64,000 bases of DNA from Candidatus Bathyarchaeota archaeon A05DMB-2 (lineage in GTDB: Archaea; Thermoproteota; Bathyarchaeia; Bathyarchaeales; Bathycorpusculaceae), in the NCBI GenBank assembly GCA_018475625.1, contig JAAKEZ010000004.1:1-64000 (forward strand). The letters are read 5' to 3'. Shown in pieces: positions 1 to 7,985 of this stretch. Each line of letters begins with the position of its first letter. Position 1 is the first letter of the stretch. The translations under genes and the position numbers were made by a program. The notes beneath the pieces were generated by a model. The model was not told the origin of the DNA. It saw only the letters and a list, made by a program, of their open reading frames with translations, and searched no databases.

Positions 1-59
1 GGGGAGGACTTAAGATCCTCTGGCGCAGGCCTTCGTGGGTTCAAGTCCCACCCCCCGCA
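1..59 (+). tRNA. tRNA-Leu(UAA), 3' part
   Basis: The window opens inside a tRNA gene. Visible are an anticodon stem GAGGA/TCCTC around the loop CTTAAGA (anticodon TAA), a long variable arm, a T stem GTGGG/CCCAC with loop TTCAAGT, and the acceptor 3' strand CCCCCGC followed by discriminator A. The long variable arm fits a class II leucine tRNA. The acceptor 5' strand and most of the D arm lie before base 1. No CCA is encoded, and no intron lies in the visible anticodon loop. Confidence 0.93.
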
Positions 60-136
60 CTCAACATTTTTTAGGCTAAACTACCTCTCAACAAACAGAT
101 ATCCGCGCTTTAAGAAAGGGTTCTACGTCAGCCGCT

Positions 137-421
137 TCAAATAAGACGCAGATATATCATAAGACCTATTTGGATAAGCATGAAGAGTGGGACCAGACGG
201 AACTTGATTTTGCGGGTCTTGTGCCTGAAAAGCAGCATACCAGCGTAAGCTCCGAATGGCCCAACGAGTGCAAGCAACAGAAGTTTAGATTCTGGGATTC
301 TCCATCCTCCGCTCGTACTCTTCAACTTGTCCGCTCCGAAGAGTAACAGTGAGACTGTGTTTACGATCATGAGGAAAATAAGGAGAGGGCAAATTTGGGT
401 CATATTTGTTGCGTCACTCAT
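137..421 (-). CDS. DUF1294 family small membrane protein
   Basis: Small integral membrane protein matching the DUF1294 pattern: a hydrophobic helix, a conserved stretch NTVSLLLFGADK, a central GGWRIPE, then LVGPFGAYAGM and a basic FRHKTRK before a last helix. About three membrane segments. Function unknown. The reading frame is open up to 580, but those 53 upstream residues look neither hydrophobic nor family-like, so I start at the ATG at 421; the ATG at 403 (MTQICP) is also possible. It lies downstream of the ABC importer ATPase gene on the same strand with a gap of about 170 bases, so co-transcription is uncertain. Confidence 0.7.
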   Translation of the reverse strand: MSDATNMTQICPLLIFLMIVNTVSLLLFGADKLKSTSGGWRIPESKLLLLALVGPFGAYAGMLLFRHKTRKIKFRLVPLFMLIQIGLMIYLRLI

Positions 422-593
422 GGAGTTGTTGGAAAGATTTAACGGTACTGCATTACATAAAGAGTTCTCGCACTTGGCAGTATATTCTCTTGGATGGCAC
501 GTTTCAACGAGAACCTGCATGTCTGCAATTCGGAAGTGCTTAAAAGTTTTTACCCCGCGTTTTTCGTCTAATCTCTGCATCGGAGTAAACGTT

Positions 594-1349
594 TCAGATG
601 GGTATTATTATCGGTCGACCCAGATAATTCGCAACGCTAACTGATAAATTATATACGGCTCCTATGTTTTTTGGGGTTATTATTTCGTGGCTTCCAGCGG
701 CAAATATTTTTCCTTCCTTCAACAGTATGAATTTGTCCGAGTATTGCATAGCCAAATTAAGATCATGCATTGTCATAATCGCCGCTAAATCGTTTCTTTT
801 TACAACGTCAACAAGAGTAGCCATTATACGATGCTGATTGCATAAATCCAGGTTGCTCGTGGGCTCATCTAACAACAAGACTTTTGGTTCCTGCACCAAG
901 GCTCTGGCTATCTGCACTTTCTGTAATTCGCCGCCACTTATTTCATCAATATACTTAAGGGAAAGAGCGTCCAGACCCAAACGACTTACCACATCCTTGG
1001 CTATTTGAATATCCTTTGTGGATGCATCCCAAGTGATGTGTGGCTTCCTTCCAAGCAAAACAGAATCGAAAACTGTGATTTTCGGAACCTCAGCTCGCTG
1101 GGGCACGTAGCCTATCCTCTTGGCTACCTCGGTTTTGGTCAATTTGCTCAGGTCCTCTTCATCCACCATTATAATACCTATTTTTTTCTTTAGCAACCCG
1201 TTGATGCATTTAAGCAAAGTAGTTTTCCCAGCGCCGTTAGGACCCAAAATTGCCAAAACCTCGTGCACCTTCACATCCATACTAATACGTTTTAGAACCA
1301 ATGCGCCGTTATTGTAGGAGAATTCGACATCCCTGACTTTTAGTTTCGT
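594..1349 (-). CDS. ABC importer ATP-binding protein (FecE/BtuD type)
   Basis: ATPase subunit of a siderophore/cobalamin-type ABC importer. Walker A GPNGAGKTT, signature SGGELQKVQIA, Walker B VLLLDEP, H-loop MTMHDLN, about 250 residues, all normal for the family. The first conventional start in frame is a TTG at 1301, but that removes the first strand and the A-loop tyrosine. In-frame codons upstream encode KLKVRDVEFSYNNG, the expected N-terminus, and the codon before KLKV is ACG (1349-1347), reached just after an in-frame TAG. A start there overlaps the permease stop by ten bases, typical of tight coupling. I therefore place the start at ACG, either a real non-AUG start or an ATG with one altered base. 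Last ABC component of the operon. Confidence 0.8.
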   Translation of the reverse strand, partial: TKLKVRDVEFSYNNGALVLKRISMDVKVHEVLAILGPNGAGKTTLLKCINGLLKKKIGIIMVDEEDLSKLTKTEVAKRIGYVPQRAEVPKITVFDSVLLGRKPHITWDASTKDIQIAKDVVSRLGLDALSLKYIDEISGGELQKVQIARALVQEPKVLLLDEPTSNLDLCNQHRIMATLVDVVKRNDLAAIMTMHDLNLAMQYSDKFILLKEGKIFAAGSHEIITPKNIGAVYNLSVSVANYLGRPIIIPI

Positions 1350-2413
1350 TTTCTATACCCCCTGATGAGAATATAAAGAAACAAAGGTCCACCCATGAAC
1401 GAAGTGATAACTCCCACGGGAAGAATTAGCGGAGCAATTATTGTTCGAGCTATGGTATCAGACACCACCAGAATTAATGCTCCTACTAACGCAGAGGCTG
1501 GAAGTACGAAGCGGTTATCAGAACCGATTACTCTTCGAACCATGTGAGGTGCCAATAAACCTACAAAACCGATGACACCCATCATAGAAACGATTAGCGC
1601 TGCGATGAGCGAGGAAAGCACCATCCCTACGATTACATGCCTGTTTACGTTCACTCCCAAGCTGCTTGCGGTGTCTATCCCCGCATCGAGGGCATTATAG
1701 TTCCAACGGTTGTAAATGAAGTAGATAAGTACCGGTAGCGATGCAGTTCCTATGAGAGCAAGGTTATCCCAAGTTATGCGGCTTAAGTCGCCAAATGTCC
1801 AATAAACTATAGAAGCGATTTGAACGTCGCTGGCAAAGTACTGCACTGCGGTAAGCGCTGCTCCAAAAACCGAGCCCATGACTACTCCCGAGAGAACGAT
1901 AGCTTCTGGCGAGACTCTGGTCAATCGGGTAAGCACAAGAATGACGGCAGTTGATATCAAAGAAAAGCAAAATGCACATAGGGCTACAGTATATTGGTTG
2001 CTGACTATTACCGCGTCCTTAGCGTTACTGAAGGTAGAGCCCGCGCCGAGAAACACGATGGCGAATGCGGCTCCGAACGCCGCTGCTTGGCTCAGCCCCA
2101 GAGTGTAAGGTTCACTTAGATGGTTCTTAAGGATGCATTGCATAACTGCGCCTGCAACTGCTAGCATAGCTCCAGCGACCACGGCAACCAATACGCGAGG
2201 TAAACGAATGCTCCAAGCGATTCCGCTTTGGCTAAGTATTTGACTTATAACCTCAGCAACAGACAGGTTAGCTGAGCCCAATGATAACGCAAACAGAGCG
2301 ACCAGAAGCAAAGCAACCGCGCAAACCGTTATGAAAAGCACTTTTTTTCCAATGTACTTTAAGTAATCAGGGGCGTCCTCTTTTGTAGAGTTAATCGTCA
2401 GAGATTTCACCAT
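1340..2413 (-). CDS. ABC importer permease, FecCD/BtuC family
   Basis: Permease of a metal-chelate or cobalamin ABC importer, 357 residues with about ten hydrophobic segments as in BtuC/FecCD. Family motifs seen: RLPRVLVAVVAGAMLAVAG near residue 90, and GVIGFVGLLAPHMVRR near residue 290, the cytoplasmic loop that contacts the ATPase. It follows the methyltransferase gene by six bases and overlaps the ATPase gene at its 3' end. Presumably it works as a homodimer with the ATPase at 594 and the binding protein at 3555. The substrate cannot be read from the sequence; haem, cobalamin, Fe- or Ni-chelates are all served by this family. Confidence 0.92.
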   Translation of the reverse strand: MVKSLTINSTKEDAPDYLKYIGKKVLFITVCAVALLLVALFALSLGSANLSVAEVISQILSQSGIAWSIRLPRVLVAVVAGAMLAVAGAVMQCILKNHLSEPYTLGLSQAAAFGAAFAIVFLGAGSTFSNAKDAVIVSNQYTVALCAFCFSLISTAVILVLTRLTRVSPEAIVLSGVVMGSVFGAALTAVQYFASDVQIASIVYWTFGDLSRITWDNLALIGTASLPVLIYFIYNRWNYNALDAGIDTASSLGVNVNRHVIVGMVLSSLIAALIVSMMGVIGFVGLLAPHMVRRVIGSDNRFVLPASALVGALILVVSDTIARTIIAPLILPVGVITSFMGGPLFLYILIRGYRKRN

Positions 2414-2419
2414 TTATGC

Positions 2420-3478
2420 TTAGCTTCCTTTAACACAAGGTTTACTTGCGAATATAATTTCGGACATGTAATCAACAGAAACCACGCTGATATTGGTAAG
2501 CCTAGCTGCTTTCAACTGTTTAATGTACTTGGCTCTGTTCACAACTGGACCAGACGAGTGCGCTTTGCTACCTATTTGCTTTCCTTCGAAGCTCAATAAA
2601 TTCCAGTCTAGTGTTTTTAACGCGTCTTCCCTAGACGCGTCTTTGAACCGTCGCAGAATTAGATCTCCTCCAGGCTTTAAGGCATCCCTAAGCTTTGGGA
2701 TAAGCGCTGGGTCATTGCAGCTTGGGTTAAATGAGGAGAAAATTGCGTCGTAATCTTGCCCTATGGTATCCTTGTAAAAATCTCCTGAAATTAGATGGAC
2801 ATTCTTCGCATCGTATGCGTCTACGTATTTACGGGTTATTGGTATTACGCGGGGGAGGTCAAAAACGAATGCCTTAAGTTTGGGGTTGAGAGCAGTAAAA
2901 GCGATAGCGTACAGTCCATGTCCTCCACCAATATCGAGGAGTTTTCTCCAGCGGTGTGGGTCAAGATGTGCTGTTATTACTTTCACCGCGTTGGCAACGG
3001 AGCATACCGTAGCCCATTCCGCAATGCTGATCAGCCACTCCTCGCCAAATGTCTGCTGTTTGTCTTGGGTAATTGGACCATTTTTTAGGATATCTGCCAG
3101 TTTGGTCCAACGATTAGCGTTTGCCTTCATGTTGTGAATGGTGTTGACCATGCATGTAGAAGATTTGCGGCTTAAATATTGATTGGCTATTGGTGAATTT
3201 GTGTACGCACCGTTTCGTTTAGTTAACAGATTCAGTTTAACCAAAGCATCGCAGAACATCTTAAGCATTATTTCTTGGTAACCAAGTGCTTTAGCTAGCT
3301 CCTGCGGAGTTTTAGGCGTGACCGTGTGGTCAAACAGCCCACTATCCCACGCTGTCATAATCAAGTAATAGCGTCTCACTCCATTTAACGCGCCTTCTAA
3401 CAGGGCAGAAAACTCCTTGGAACTGGGGCTGGGCGGATTTATCAGGTTGTTAACGTCTTTCATTATTGATGATCCCAT
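2420..3478 (-). CDS. O-methyltransferase (Methyltransf_2 type)
   Basis: SAM-dependent methyltransferase of the two-domain O-methyltransferase class. The N-terminal 110 residues form a winged-helix dimerisation domain (TPQELAKALGY near 57-67), followed by a Rossmann domain with the SAM loop LDIGGGHGLYA and an acidic residue in FVFDLPRVI. The usual C-terminal catalytic histidine segment is not obvious, so the acceptor is unknown. It sits inside the importer operon, 6 bases upstream of the permease and about 75 bases after the binding protein. This suggests it modifies the imported compound, a metallophore or a tetrapyrrole, but that is inference. An internal ATG at 3463 is an alternative start. 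Confidence 0.85.
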   Translation of the reverse strand: MGSSIMKDVNNLINPPSPSSKEFSALLEGALNGVRRYYLIMTAWDSGLFDHTVTPKTPQELAKALGYQEIMLKMFCDALVKLNLLTKRNGAYTNSPIANQYLSRKSSTCMVNTIHNMKANANRWTKLADILKNGPITQDKQQTFGEEWLISIAEWATVCSVANAVKVITAHLDPHRWRKLLDIGGGHGLYAIAFTALNPKLKAFVFDLPRVIPITRKYVDAYDAKNVHLISGDFYKDTIGQDYDAIFSSFNPSCNDPALIPKLRDALKPGGDLILRRFKDASREDALKTLDWNLLSFEGKQIGSKAHSSGPVVNRAKYIKQLKAARLTNISVVSVDYMSEIIFASKPCVKGS

Positions 3479-3554
3479 TTTAGTTAAAAAAAGAGGCTAT
3501 TGGATAGATAGTGCACCTCTACTTGGAAAGCGCTAATTCTCATTTTCGTGTACC

Positions 3555-4670
3555 TCAGCGGAGGCTTACTACATCGAAAGGCCCGTAAAGCTGAACCATT
3601 TGCTCGTAAAGTGGCGTCCCAACTAGGAATTCATAGATTTCATTGGCTTTCTGCGCTATGTCGATGTCCGCAAACTGATTTGGATACAGAACCTTGCCCA
3701 CGTAGTATGCGTCAGTCAATACCACGTCAAAGTTCAAATGGTACCAGTTATAGCCCATCACGCCGTATGTGCAGTTGTTGGTTATGGCGTCTAAGCTTCC
3801 ATATACAGCTGCGTGTTTTTGTACGTCTTCTCGGCAAAGGCTTAGTCCGTTGTAATCAACGAAAATTACTTGGGGATTAAGTCCGGGGAGCACCTCAACA
3901 TCGATGTTAACTACTGAAGTGGAGTTCTGCGCCATAGCGGGGATGATCACGTTTTTAGAGTTTGTCAGAGTGAACGGGGCATAATAGGCAGCAGTTGAGG
4001 TGAATCCGTGATTACCGCGCGACGAGAGACCACCCACGTAGACAGATAACTTGTCAGCGTCAGGTATGTCGAAAGTCCGCTCCTCGAGGTCGTCAATTAA
4101 CCCTTTTACATAGTTGATAACTTCTGTCGCTCGGCTCTCTTTATGCAGTACCTTGCCTATCAAAGTGAGACCATCATAGAAAGTCTGCCTCAATTCAGGG
4201 GTATCCAAGCCACCGTAGACTATGCCCACCACGGGAATTCCCAGTTGGTTCTGCAAGGCATCAAGATTTGAAACCACCGTATCAGTAGTGAACACTACAT
4301 CGGGTGCTTGGGCTGCGATAAGCTCAGGGTCTCCACCAAACTGTGGACCGATAACTGGCAATGTAGCGTACTCTGGGTGAGCCATAGCATATGGTCTTCC
4401 GTTGGGATCAGACTCAACCTCTTCGACCCCGCATACCAAGTCACTTGCATCCATGTACGTGATGAGTCTCAAGGCGCCAGGATTTACCGCAATAACTTTC
4501 TGAACGTTGTTAGGAACAGTTACATTACGACCAGTCATGTCAATGATCTGCTGAGTTCCAGACTGCTGACCTGGTGTTCCTGACGGCGCCCACAGAAGTA
4601 CTACAAATGCTGAAACCAAAATAATAGCCACAACTACAATCGCAATTATGCTGAGCGTGTTTTTGTTCAT
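3555..4670 (-). CDS. ABC importer substrate-binding protein (FecB/BtuF-like)
   Basis: Extracytoplasmic binding protein, 371 residues. One N-terminal hydrophobic segment (residues 8-27) acts as signal or membrane anchor, then a linker, then a helical-backbone bilobal domain beginning IDMTGRNVTVPNNVQKVIAVNPG, as in siderophore/cobalamin/haem binding proteins. APDVVFTTD near residue 115 is the usual second signature. No lipobox cysteine is seen, so an uncleaved N-terminal anchor is likely. Its ATG shares one base with the stop of the CooC-like gene upstream (TGATG), so the two are translationally coupled. Confidence 0.9.
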   Translation of the reverse strand: MNKNTLSIIAIVVVAIILVSAFVVLLWAPSGTPGQQSGTQQIIDMTGRNVTVPNNVQKVIAVNPGALRLITYMDASDLVCGVEEVESDPNGRPYAMAHPEYATLPVIGPQFGGDPELIAAQAPDVVFTTDTVVSNLDALQNQLGIPVVGIVYGGLDTPELRQTFYDGLTLIGKVLHKESRATEVINYVKGLIDDLEERTFDIPDADKLSVYVGGLSSRGNHGFTSTAAYYAPFTLTNSKNVIIPAMAQNSTSVVNIDVEVLPGLNPQVIFVDYNGLSLCREDVQKHAAVYGSLDAITNNCTYGVMGYNWYHLNFDVVLTDAYYVGKVLYPNQFADIDIAQKANEIYEFLVGTPLYEQMVQLYGPFDVVSLR

Positions 4671-5443
4671 CAGTTAGTGCCTCCTTGCAAAGCGTTTAGT
4701 ACGAAAGTTGTGATGTTTGCGATGCCCGCCACGGGTGTGTCAAGCTCTTCTCCGCTGAGACCCTTATCCTGAACAAGTTGACTGAAAGGTACGACCGCGG
4801 CGACGCTCTCTTTGCCTATTTTGCCAGATATTTTATCAGCGGTTGCTTGGTCCATCTTATTGAGGATGAAATGTACTGACTTGCCGGCTTCTTTTGCCAT
4901 GGCAGATACTTTTTCGGATAATCTGATGGATTCGTAGGTTGGGTCGATAACCAGCAAAATCACGTCGGCGCCACTTGCGATTCCTCTGCCTAGATGCTCC
5001 ACTCCAGCTTCCGTGTCGATTATAGCAATATCTTTTGGTTCTAGTTTTAGACTGGTTAAGAAGTCTCGAGAAAGCCCGCCCATGGGGCAAGCGCACCCTT
5101 CCCCGAAATGTTTCACTTTTCCAATTTGTAGCAGATACATGTTGTCTTTTTTTGAAACGCACTCGCTAGGTATTTCGTCTATGCTCCACGACTCGCTGAA
5201 TATGGCTGCTTTTTCTCCAGCGGAACGCGTCGACCACATTTTGTCTACTACAGTCTTCTTCCCACCAAGCTGGTCCATCAGTTCTTTTGGGTCTTTTAGC
5301 CCCAACTGGGCGCTGAGGCCATAGTTTGATTCGTCGGTGTCTACGACTAGGACTCGGTAGCCTTTGGTTTTCAAATCCTTTGCTAATAGAGAGGCAATGG
5401 TGCTTTTTCCGCTACCTCCTTTCCCACATATCAAAATCTTCAT
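4670..5443 (-). CDS. cooC: CooC-like P-loop ATPase (metal-centre maturation)
   Basis: MinD/NifH-type P-loop ATPase of 257 residues with the deviant Walker A GKGGSGKST at residues 7-15, the CooC-like cysteine pair in GEGCACPMGG near 113-122, and AIIDTEAGVEHLGRG as Walker B. CooC proteins insert nickel into carbon monoxide dehydrogenase; related ATPases serve other nickel enzymes. First gene of the operon and coupled to an ABC importer binding protein, which suggests that the importer brings in nickel or a nickel chelate. The family call is firm, the metal is inferred. Upstream lies a perfect 8-base inverted repeat. Confidence 0.9.
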   Translation of the reverse strand: MKILICGKGGSGKSTIASLLAKDLKTKGYRVLVVDTDESNYGLSAQLGLKDPKELMDQLGGKKTVVDKMWSTRSAGEKAAIFSESWSIDEIPSECVSKKDNMYLLQIGKVKHFGEGCACPMGGLSRDFLTSLKLEPKDIAIIDTEAGVEHLGRGIASGADVILLVIDPTYESIRLSEKVSAMAKEAGKSVHFILNKMDQATADKISGKIGKESVAAVVPFSQLVQDKGLSGEELDTPVAGIANITTFVLNALQGGTN

Positions 5444-5514
5444 TTCTTTTCCCTCAACCCTTGTTTTCTTTGAGTGAAATAGAATACGAAGTTGTAAACC
5501 CTGCTAATAAGTGT

Positions 5515-5534
5515 TACTATTTAGCAAAATAGTA
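5515..5534. promoter_or_regulatory. Inverted repeat upstream of the cooC/ABC operon
   Basis: Perfect inverted repeat with 8-base arms TACTATTT and AAATAGTA around AGCA. It lies about 70 bases upstream of the cooC-like start and in the 174-base gap before the Rieske gene. Its place and AT-rich symmetry fit an operator for a metal-responsive repressor controlling the importer operon; the regulator is not identifiable. Confidence 0.5.
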
Positions 5535-5617
5535 TTACCATAGCAATGCTTACCGCATCAAGACAGCACAGGCAACTTGCGGCGGATCTCAGCGACTTAT
5601 TCCCACTTCTGCAGACC

Positions 5618-5944
5618 TTAAACTTCAATAAATACTGAGGAGTTTTGGATTTTGACAGGGAAAGTTTTCAGTCGTTCACTTGTAACTGGTCCTAGTGACT
5701 TGCCAGTTTTAACGTTGAATTTGGCGCTGTGAAAACCGCATGTCAAGGTGTCGCCTTTGAGGCTTCCGAAGAAAAGAGGGTATCCCATGTGTGGGCAACG
5801 GTTGTCGAAAGCATGTAACTCTCCTTCAAGATTTATCAGAAGTATCTCCCGTTCTTTCACGTTGAATACTTGCATTTGGTTCTTTGAAATATCCTTTGTT
5901 TCCGCGATTTTGACGTATTCACCCACATCATTCACCTTTGTCAT
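5618..5944 (-). CDS. Rieske-type [2Fe-2S] ferredoxin
   Basis: Soluble single-domain Rieske protein of 108 residues. Cluster ligands are visible as NRCPHMG and CGFHSAKFN (C-x-H and C-x2-H), as in NirD-like and dioxygenase-type Rieske ferredoxins; no signal peptide. Probably a small electron carrier. Starts 21 bases after the stop of the ZIP transporter gene on the same strand, so the two are likely one operon, though a functional link is not evident. Confidence 0.92.
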   Translation of the reverse strand: MTKVNDVGEYVKIAETKDISKNQMQVFNVKEREILLINLEGELHAFDNRCPHMGYPLFFGSLKGDTLTCGFHSAKFNVKTGKSLGPVTSERLKTFPVKIQNSSVFIEV

Positions 5945-5965
5945 TTAATTCTTGAGGAATGTTTC

Positions 5966-6715
5966 TTAAACAAAGAGCGTATCTAACAGCATCATAACAA
6001 CAAATCCAGCAATCAAGCCGAACGTGGCTTCCCTTTCAAACCCTTTCCTGTGACTCTCAGGTATCATCTCATCGCTCACGACAAAAAGCATTGCGCCAGC
6101 AGCGAATGCAAGCCCCCACGGCAGAATCGGCAGAAAAACAGAGACTAAAGCAACACCGAGCAAACCGCCTACAGGCTCAACCAACCCCGTCAGCATCCCG
6201 TACATCAGAGACTTGTGCCTGCTGTAGCCTTCTCTCACTAAAGGTAAAGCCACTGCCAGCCCTTCAGGCATGTTTTGCAGTCCAATCGCCATGGCTATCA
6301 CAAGACCCGCAGCCGTGTCCCCGCTCCCGAAGCTGACGCCTACAGCTAATCCCTCGGGAAAATTGTGGATGGTTATCGCGAGAACAAAAAGCCACACTTT
6401 TGGCAAACGTGAAGCTGGGCCCTCGGCTCCTAACGCAGGATGGAAATGAGGAACGAACCGATCGACTAGATGCAGCACTAGCGCGCCTATGATTATTCCG
6501 AAAACGACGACAAATGGTCCGCCTATGTCTAAGGCTGGAACGATAAGGCTGAACGCGGTAGCTGCCAGCATGACGCCTGCGGAAAATCCGAGCATGACGT
6601 CCAGTAGCCTGTCTGAGATTCGTTTTGTAAACAACACGGGAAGGGCGCCTGCTCCTGTTGCTAATCCAGCTAAGAGGCTGGCGCCTAAGCCGAACCAGAT
6701 AATCTCTGTGTCCAT
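5966..6715 (-). CDS. ZIP family divalent metal transporter
   Basis: Eight-helix ZIP transporter of about 250 residues. Metal-site motifs HNFPEGLAVG (fourth helix) and QNMPEGLAVAL (fifth helix) are both present, and a short His-containing loop (HFHP) follows the third helix. Most like the ZupT/GufA branch, which imports zinc, iron or manganese. I start at the ATG at 6715; a GTG at 6724 in frame is an alternative. It neighbours the ferritin/Fur pair, suggesting a local iron/metal homeostasis group. Confidence 0.93.
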   Translation of the reverse strand: MDTEIIWFGLGASLLAGLATGAGALPVLFTKRISDRLLDVMLGFSAGVMLAATAFSLIVPALDIGGPFVVVFGIIIGALVLHLVDRFVPHFHPALGAEGPASRLPKVWLFVLAITIHNFPEGLAVGVSFGSGDTAAGLVIAMAIGLQNMPEGLAVALPLVREGYSRHKSLMYGMLTGLVEPVGGLLGVALVSVFLPILPWGLAFAAGAMLFVVSDEMIPESHRKGFEREATFGLIAGFVVMMLLDTLFV

Positions 6716-6796
6716 TAATCCCACTGTGTGCTTGTTATATTTAATTTGTGGATTTTAAGTTAAAAAATGGGGAAAGCTGTTTTTGGTTTGTCTGCT

Positions 6797-7372
6797 CTAT
6801 TCGATGTGGCGGAATTTCTGTGTGTATGGTCCCTCTCCGGGTGTTCTTCGCCTGAAGTGTCCTGAGGGGCGTCCTTCGAGCAGTTCTTGGAACCAAGCCT
6901 CGTGCTCTACTTCTTCGTGGAGTATAGCTAATGATACATCATAGGTTCTAGGGTCCTTCCCGAAAGTCATGTTGCATATTTCCGTGTAGACTCGCACAGC
7001 GCACCTTTCCGCTTCCAATAGGACTTTTAGGACAGCCTTGGTGTCGCTTGGATCCTGTGGAAGGTACGCGGCTGAGCAAGCGGCGTCGTCGTGTAGTTCT
7101 CTGAGGTCTCGGTAGAGTTCTCCGCCTAGTTCGTAGATCCGGGGTACTAGGGTTTCGAAGTGAAGCCTGTCTTCAAGCCTTGCGTCTTCCGCGATTTCTT
7201 TGACTGTTTCTCCTTCGAGACCTGTGCAGTGCATTCTTAGAAGGGTGTAATAGTAATAGGTTGTGAACTCAGCCGCTGCGGCTTTTTTCAGTTTGCCTAT
7301 CAGAACGTCAACGTTGACGCCGGCTTTTTCCACCATTTCTCTGCCTACGTTGGTTGAATATTTCTTCTCCAT
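6797..7372 (-). CDS. Dps-like ferritin (DPSL/thioferritin type)
   Basis: Ferritin-fold protein of 191 residues. The first helix pair carries [10 protein letters not shown] and [12 protein letters not shown]. The second holds [12 protein letters not shown] followed by HEEVEHE. The cysteine pair beside the di-iron ligands and the tail RPSGHFRRR are hallmarks of archaeal DPSL proteins, which form 12-subunit cages and use peroxide to oxidise iron. A strong Shine-Dalgarno (AAGGAGGTGA) precedes the ATG. Divergent from a Fur/PerR regulator across a 150-base gap with two palindromes: very likely a peroxide- or iron-controlled defence gene. Confidence 0.94.
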   Translation of the reverse strand: MEKKYSTNVGREMVEKAGVNVDVLIGKLKKAAAAEFTTYYYYTLLRMHCTGLEGETVKEIAEDARLEDRLHFETLVPRIYELGGELYRDLRELHDDAACSAAYLPQDPSDTKAVLKVLLEAERCAVRVYTEICNMTFGKDPRTYDVSLAILHEEVEHEAWFQELLEGRPSGHFRRRTPGEGPYTQKFRHIE

Positions 7373-7419
7373 ATAACTGTCACCTCCTTCTCAAGGCTTT
7401 TATCTTATTTCGCAAAAAC

Positions 7420-7451
7420 AATAACAGTTATTAGATAATAATCATTATTAT
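7420..7451. promoter_or_regulatory. Paired Fur/PerR-like operator palindromes
   Basis: Two perfect odd-length palindromes sit side by side between the ferritin and Fur genes: AATAACAGTTATT at 7420-7432 and ATAATAATCATTATTAT at 7435-7451, centres 17 bases apart. The second closely resembles the AT-rich dyad of PerR/Fur boxes. The position between divergent genes fits control of both by the Fur-family protein. Confidence 0.75.
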
Positions 7452-7525
7452 TTAAGAGTTATGGTACGCCTAGAAAATCATTTAAGCGATGCAGGAAAGC
7501 CATATACAACCAAACCGTGAACCGC

Positions 7526-7957
7526 ATGAACGAGCAGCAATTAATAACAAGACTACGCAGCAAAGGCTACAAAGTCACACCACAACGAATAGCGATCTGC
7601 CAGTTGATACTTTCAAGCAAAGATCACCCTTCAGCCGAGCAAATATACCAAGAAGTGAAGAAAACCTACCCCGCAATCAGTTTAGCCACGGTTTACATAA
7701 CATTAGACCTGCTCAAAAAGCTAGGTTTAGTGCAGGAACTGGGATTCAGCGACCAAAGCTCAAGATACGATCCAAACAACTCGCCACACATCAACGTCAT
7801 CTGCCCAAGATGCGGCAAAATCTATGACTATGAAGCCCCGAACGTCAAGAAACTGTGGTACCGAATAATTGCGGAAACTGGCTTAAAACCGCTTCGTCAA
7901 CGTTTGGACTTGTACACACTTTGCAACAAGTGCAGTCAAGAAAACCCAACCCCATGA
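7526..7957 (+). CDS. Fur/PerR family metalloregulator
   Basis: Ferric-uptake-regulator family protein, 143 residues. N-terminal winged helix (GYKVTPQRIAICQ, then ISLATVYITLDLLKKLGLV) and a C-terminal dimerisation domain with the structural zinc pairs CPRC and CNKC. The regulatory site keeps an Asp in RYDP and the first His in SPHIN; the position equivalent to the second PerR His is Asn. PerR-like sensing of peroxide through iron is suggested by the ferritin neighbour, but Fur-like iron sensing cannot be excluded. ATG at 7526 chosen; GTG at 7517 also in frame. Confidence 0.92.
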   Translation: MNEQQLITRLRSKGYKVTPQRIAICQLILSSKDHPSAEQIYQEVKKTYPAISLATVYITLDLLKKLGLVQELGFSDQSSRYDPNNSPHINVICPRCGKIYDYEAPNVKKLWYRIIAETGLKPLRQRLDLYTLCNKCSQENPTP

Positions 7958-7985
7958 AAGCTTCGGAAAAACGCCAGCACACATA

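Noticed and set aside
3548-3880. Open frame on the plus strand over the binding-protein gene
   Set aside because: Composition looks random and it lies wholly opposite a clear ABC binding-protein gene.
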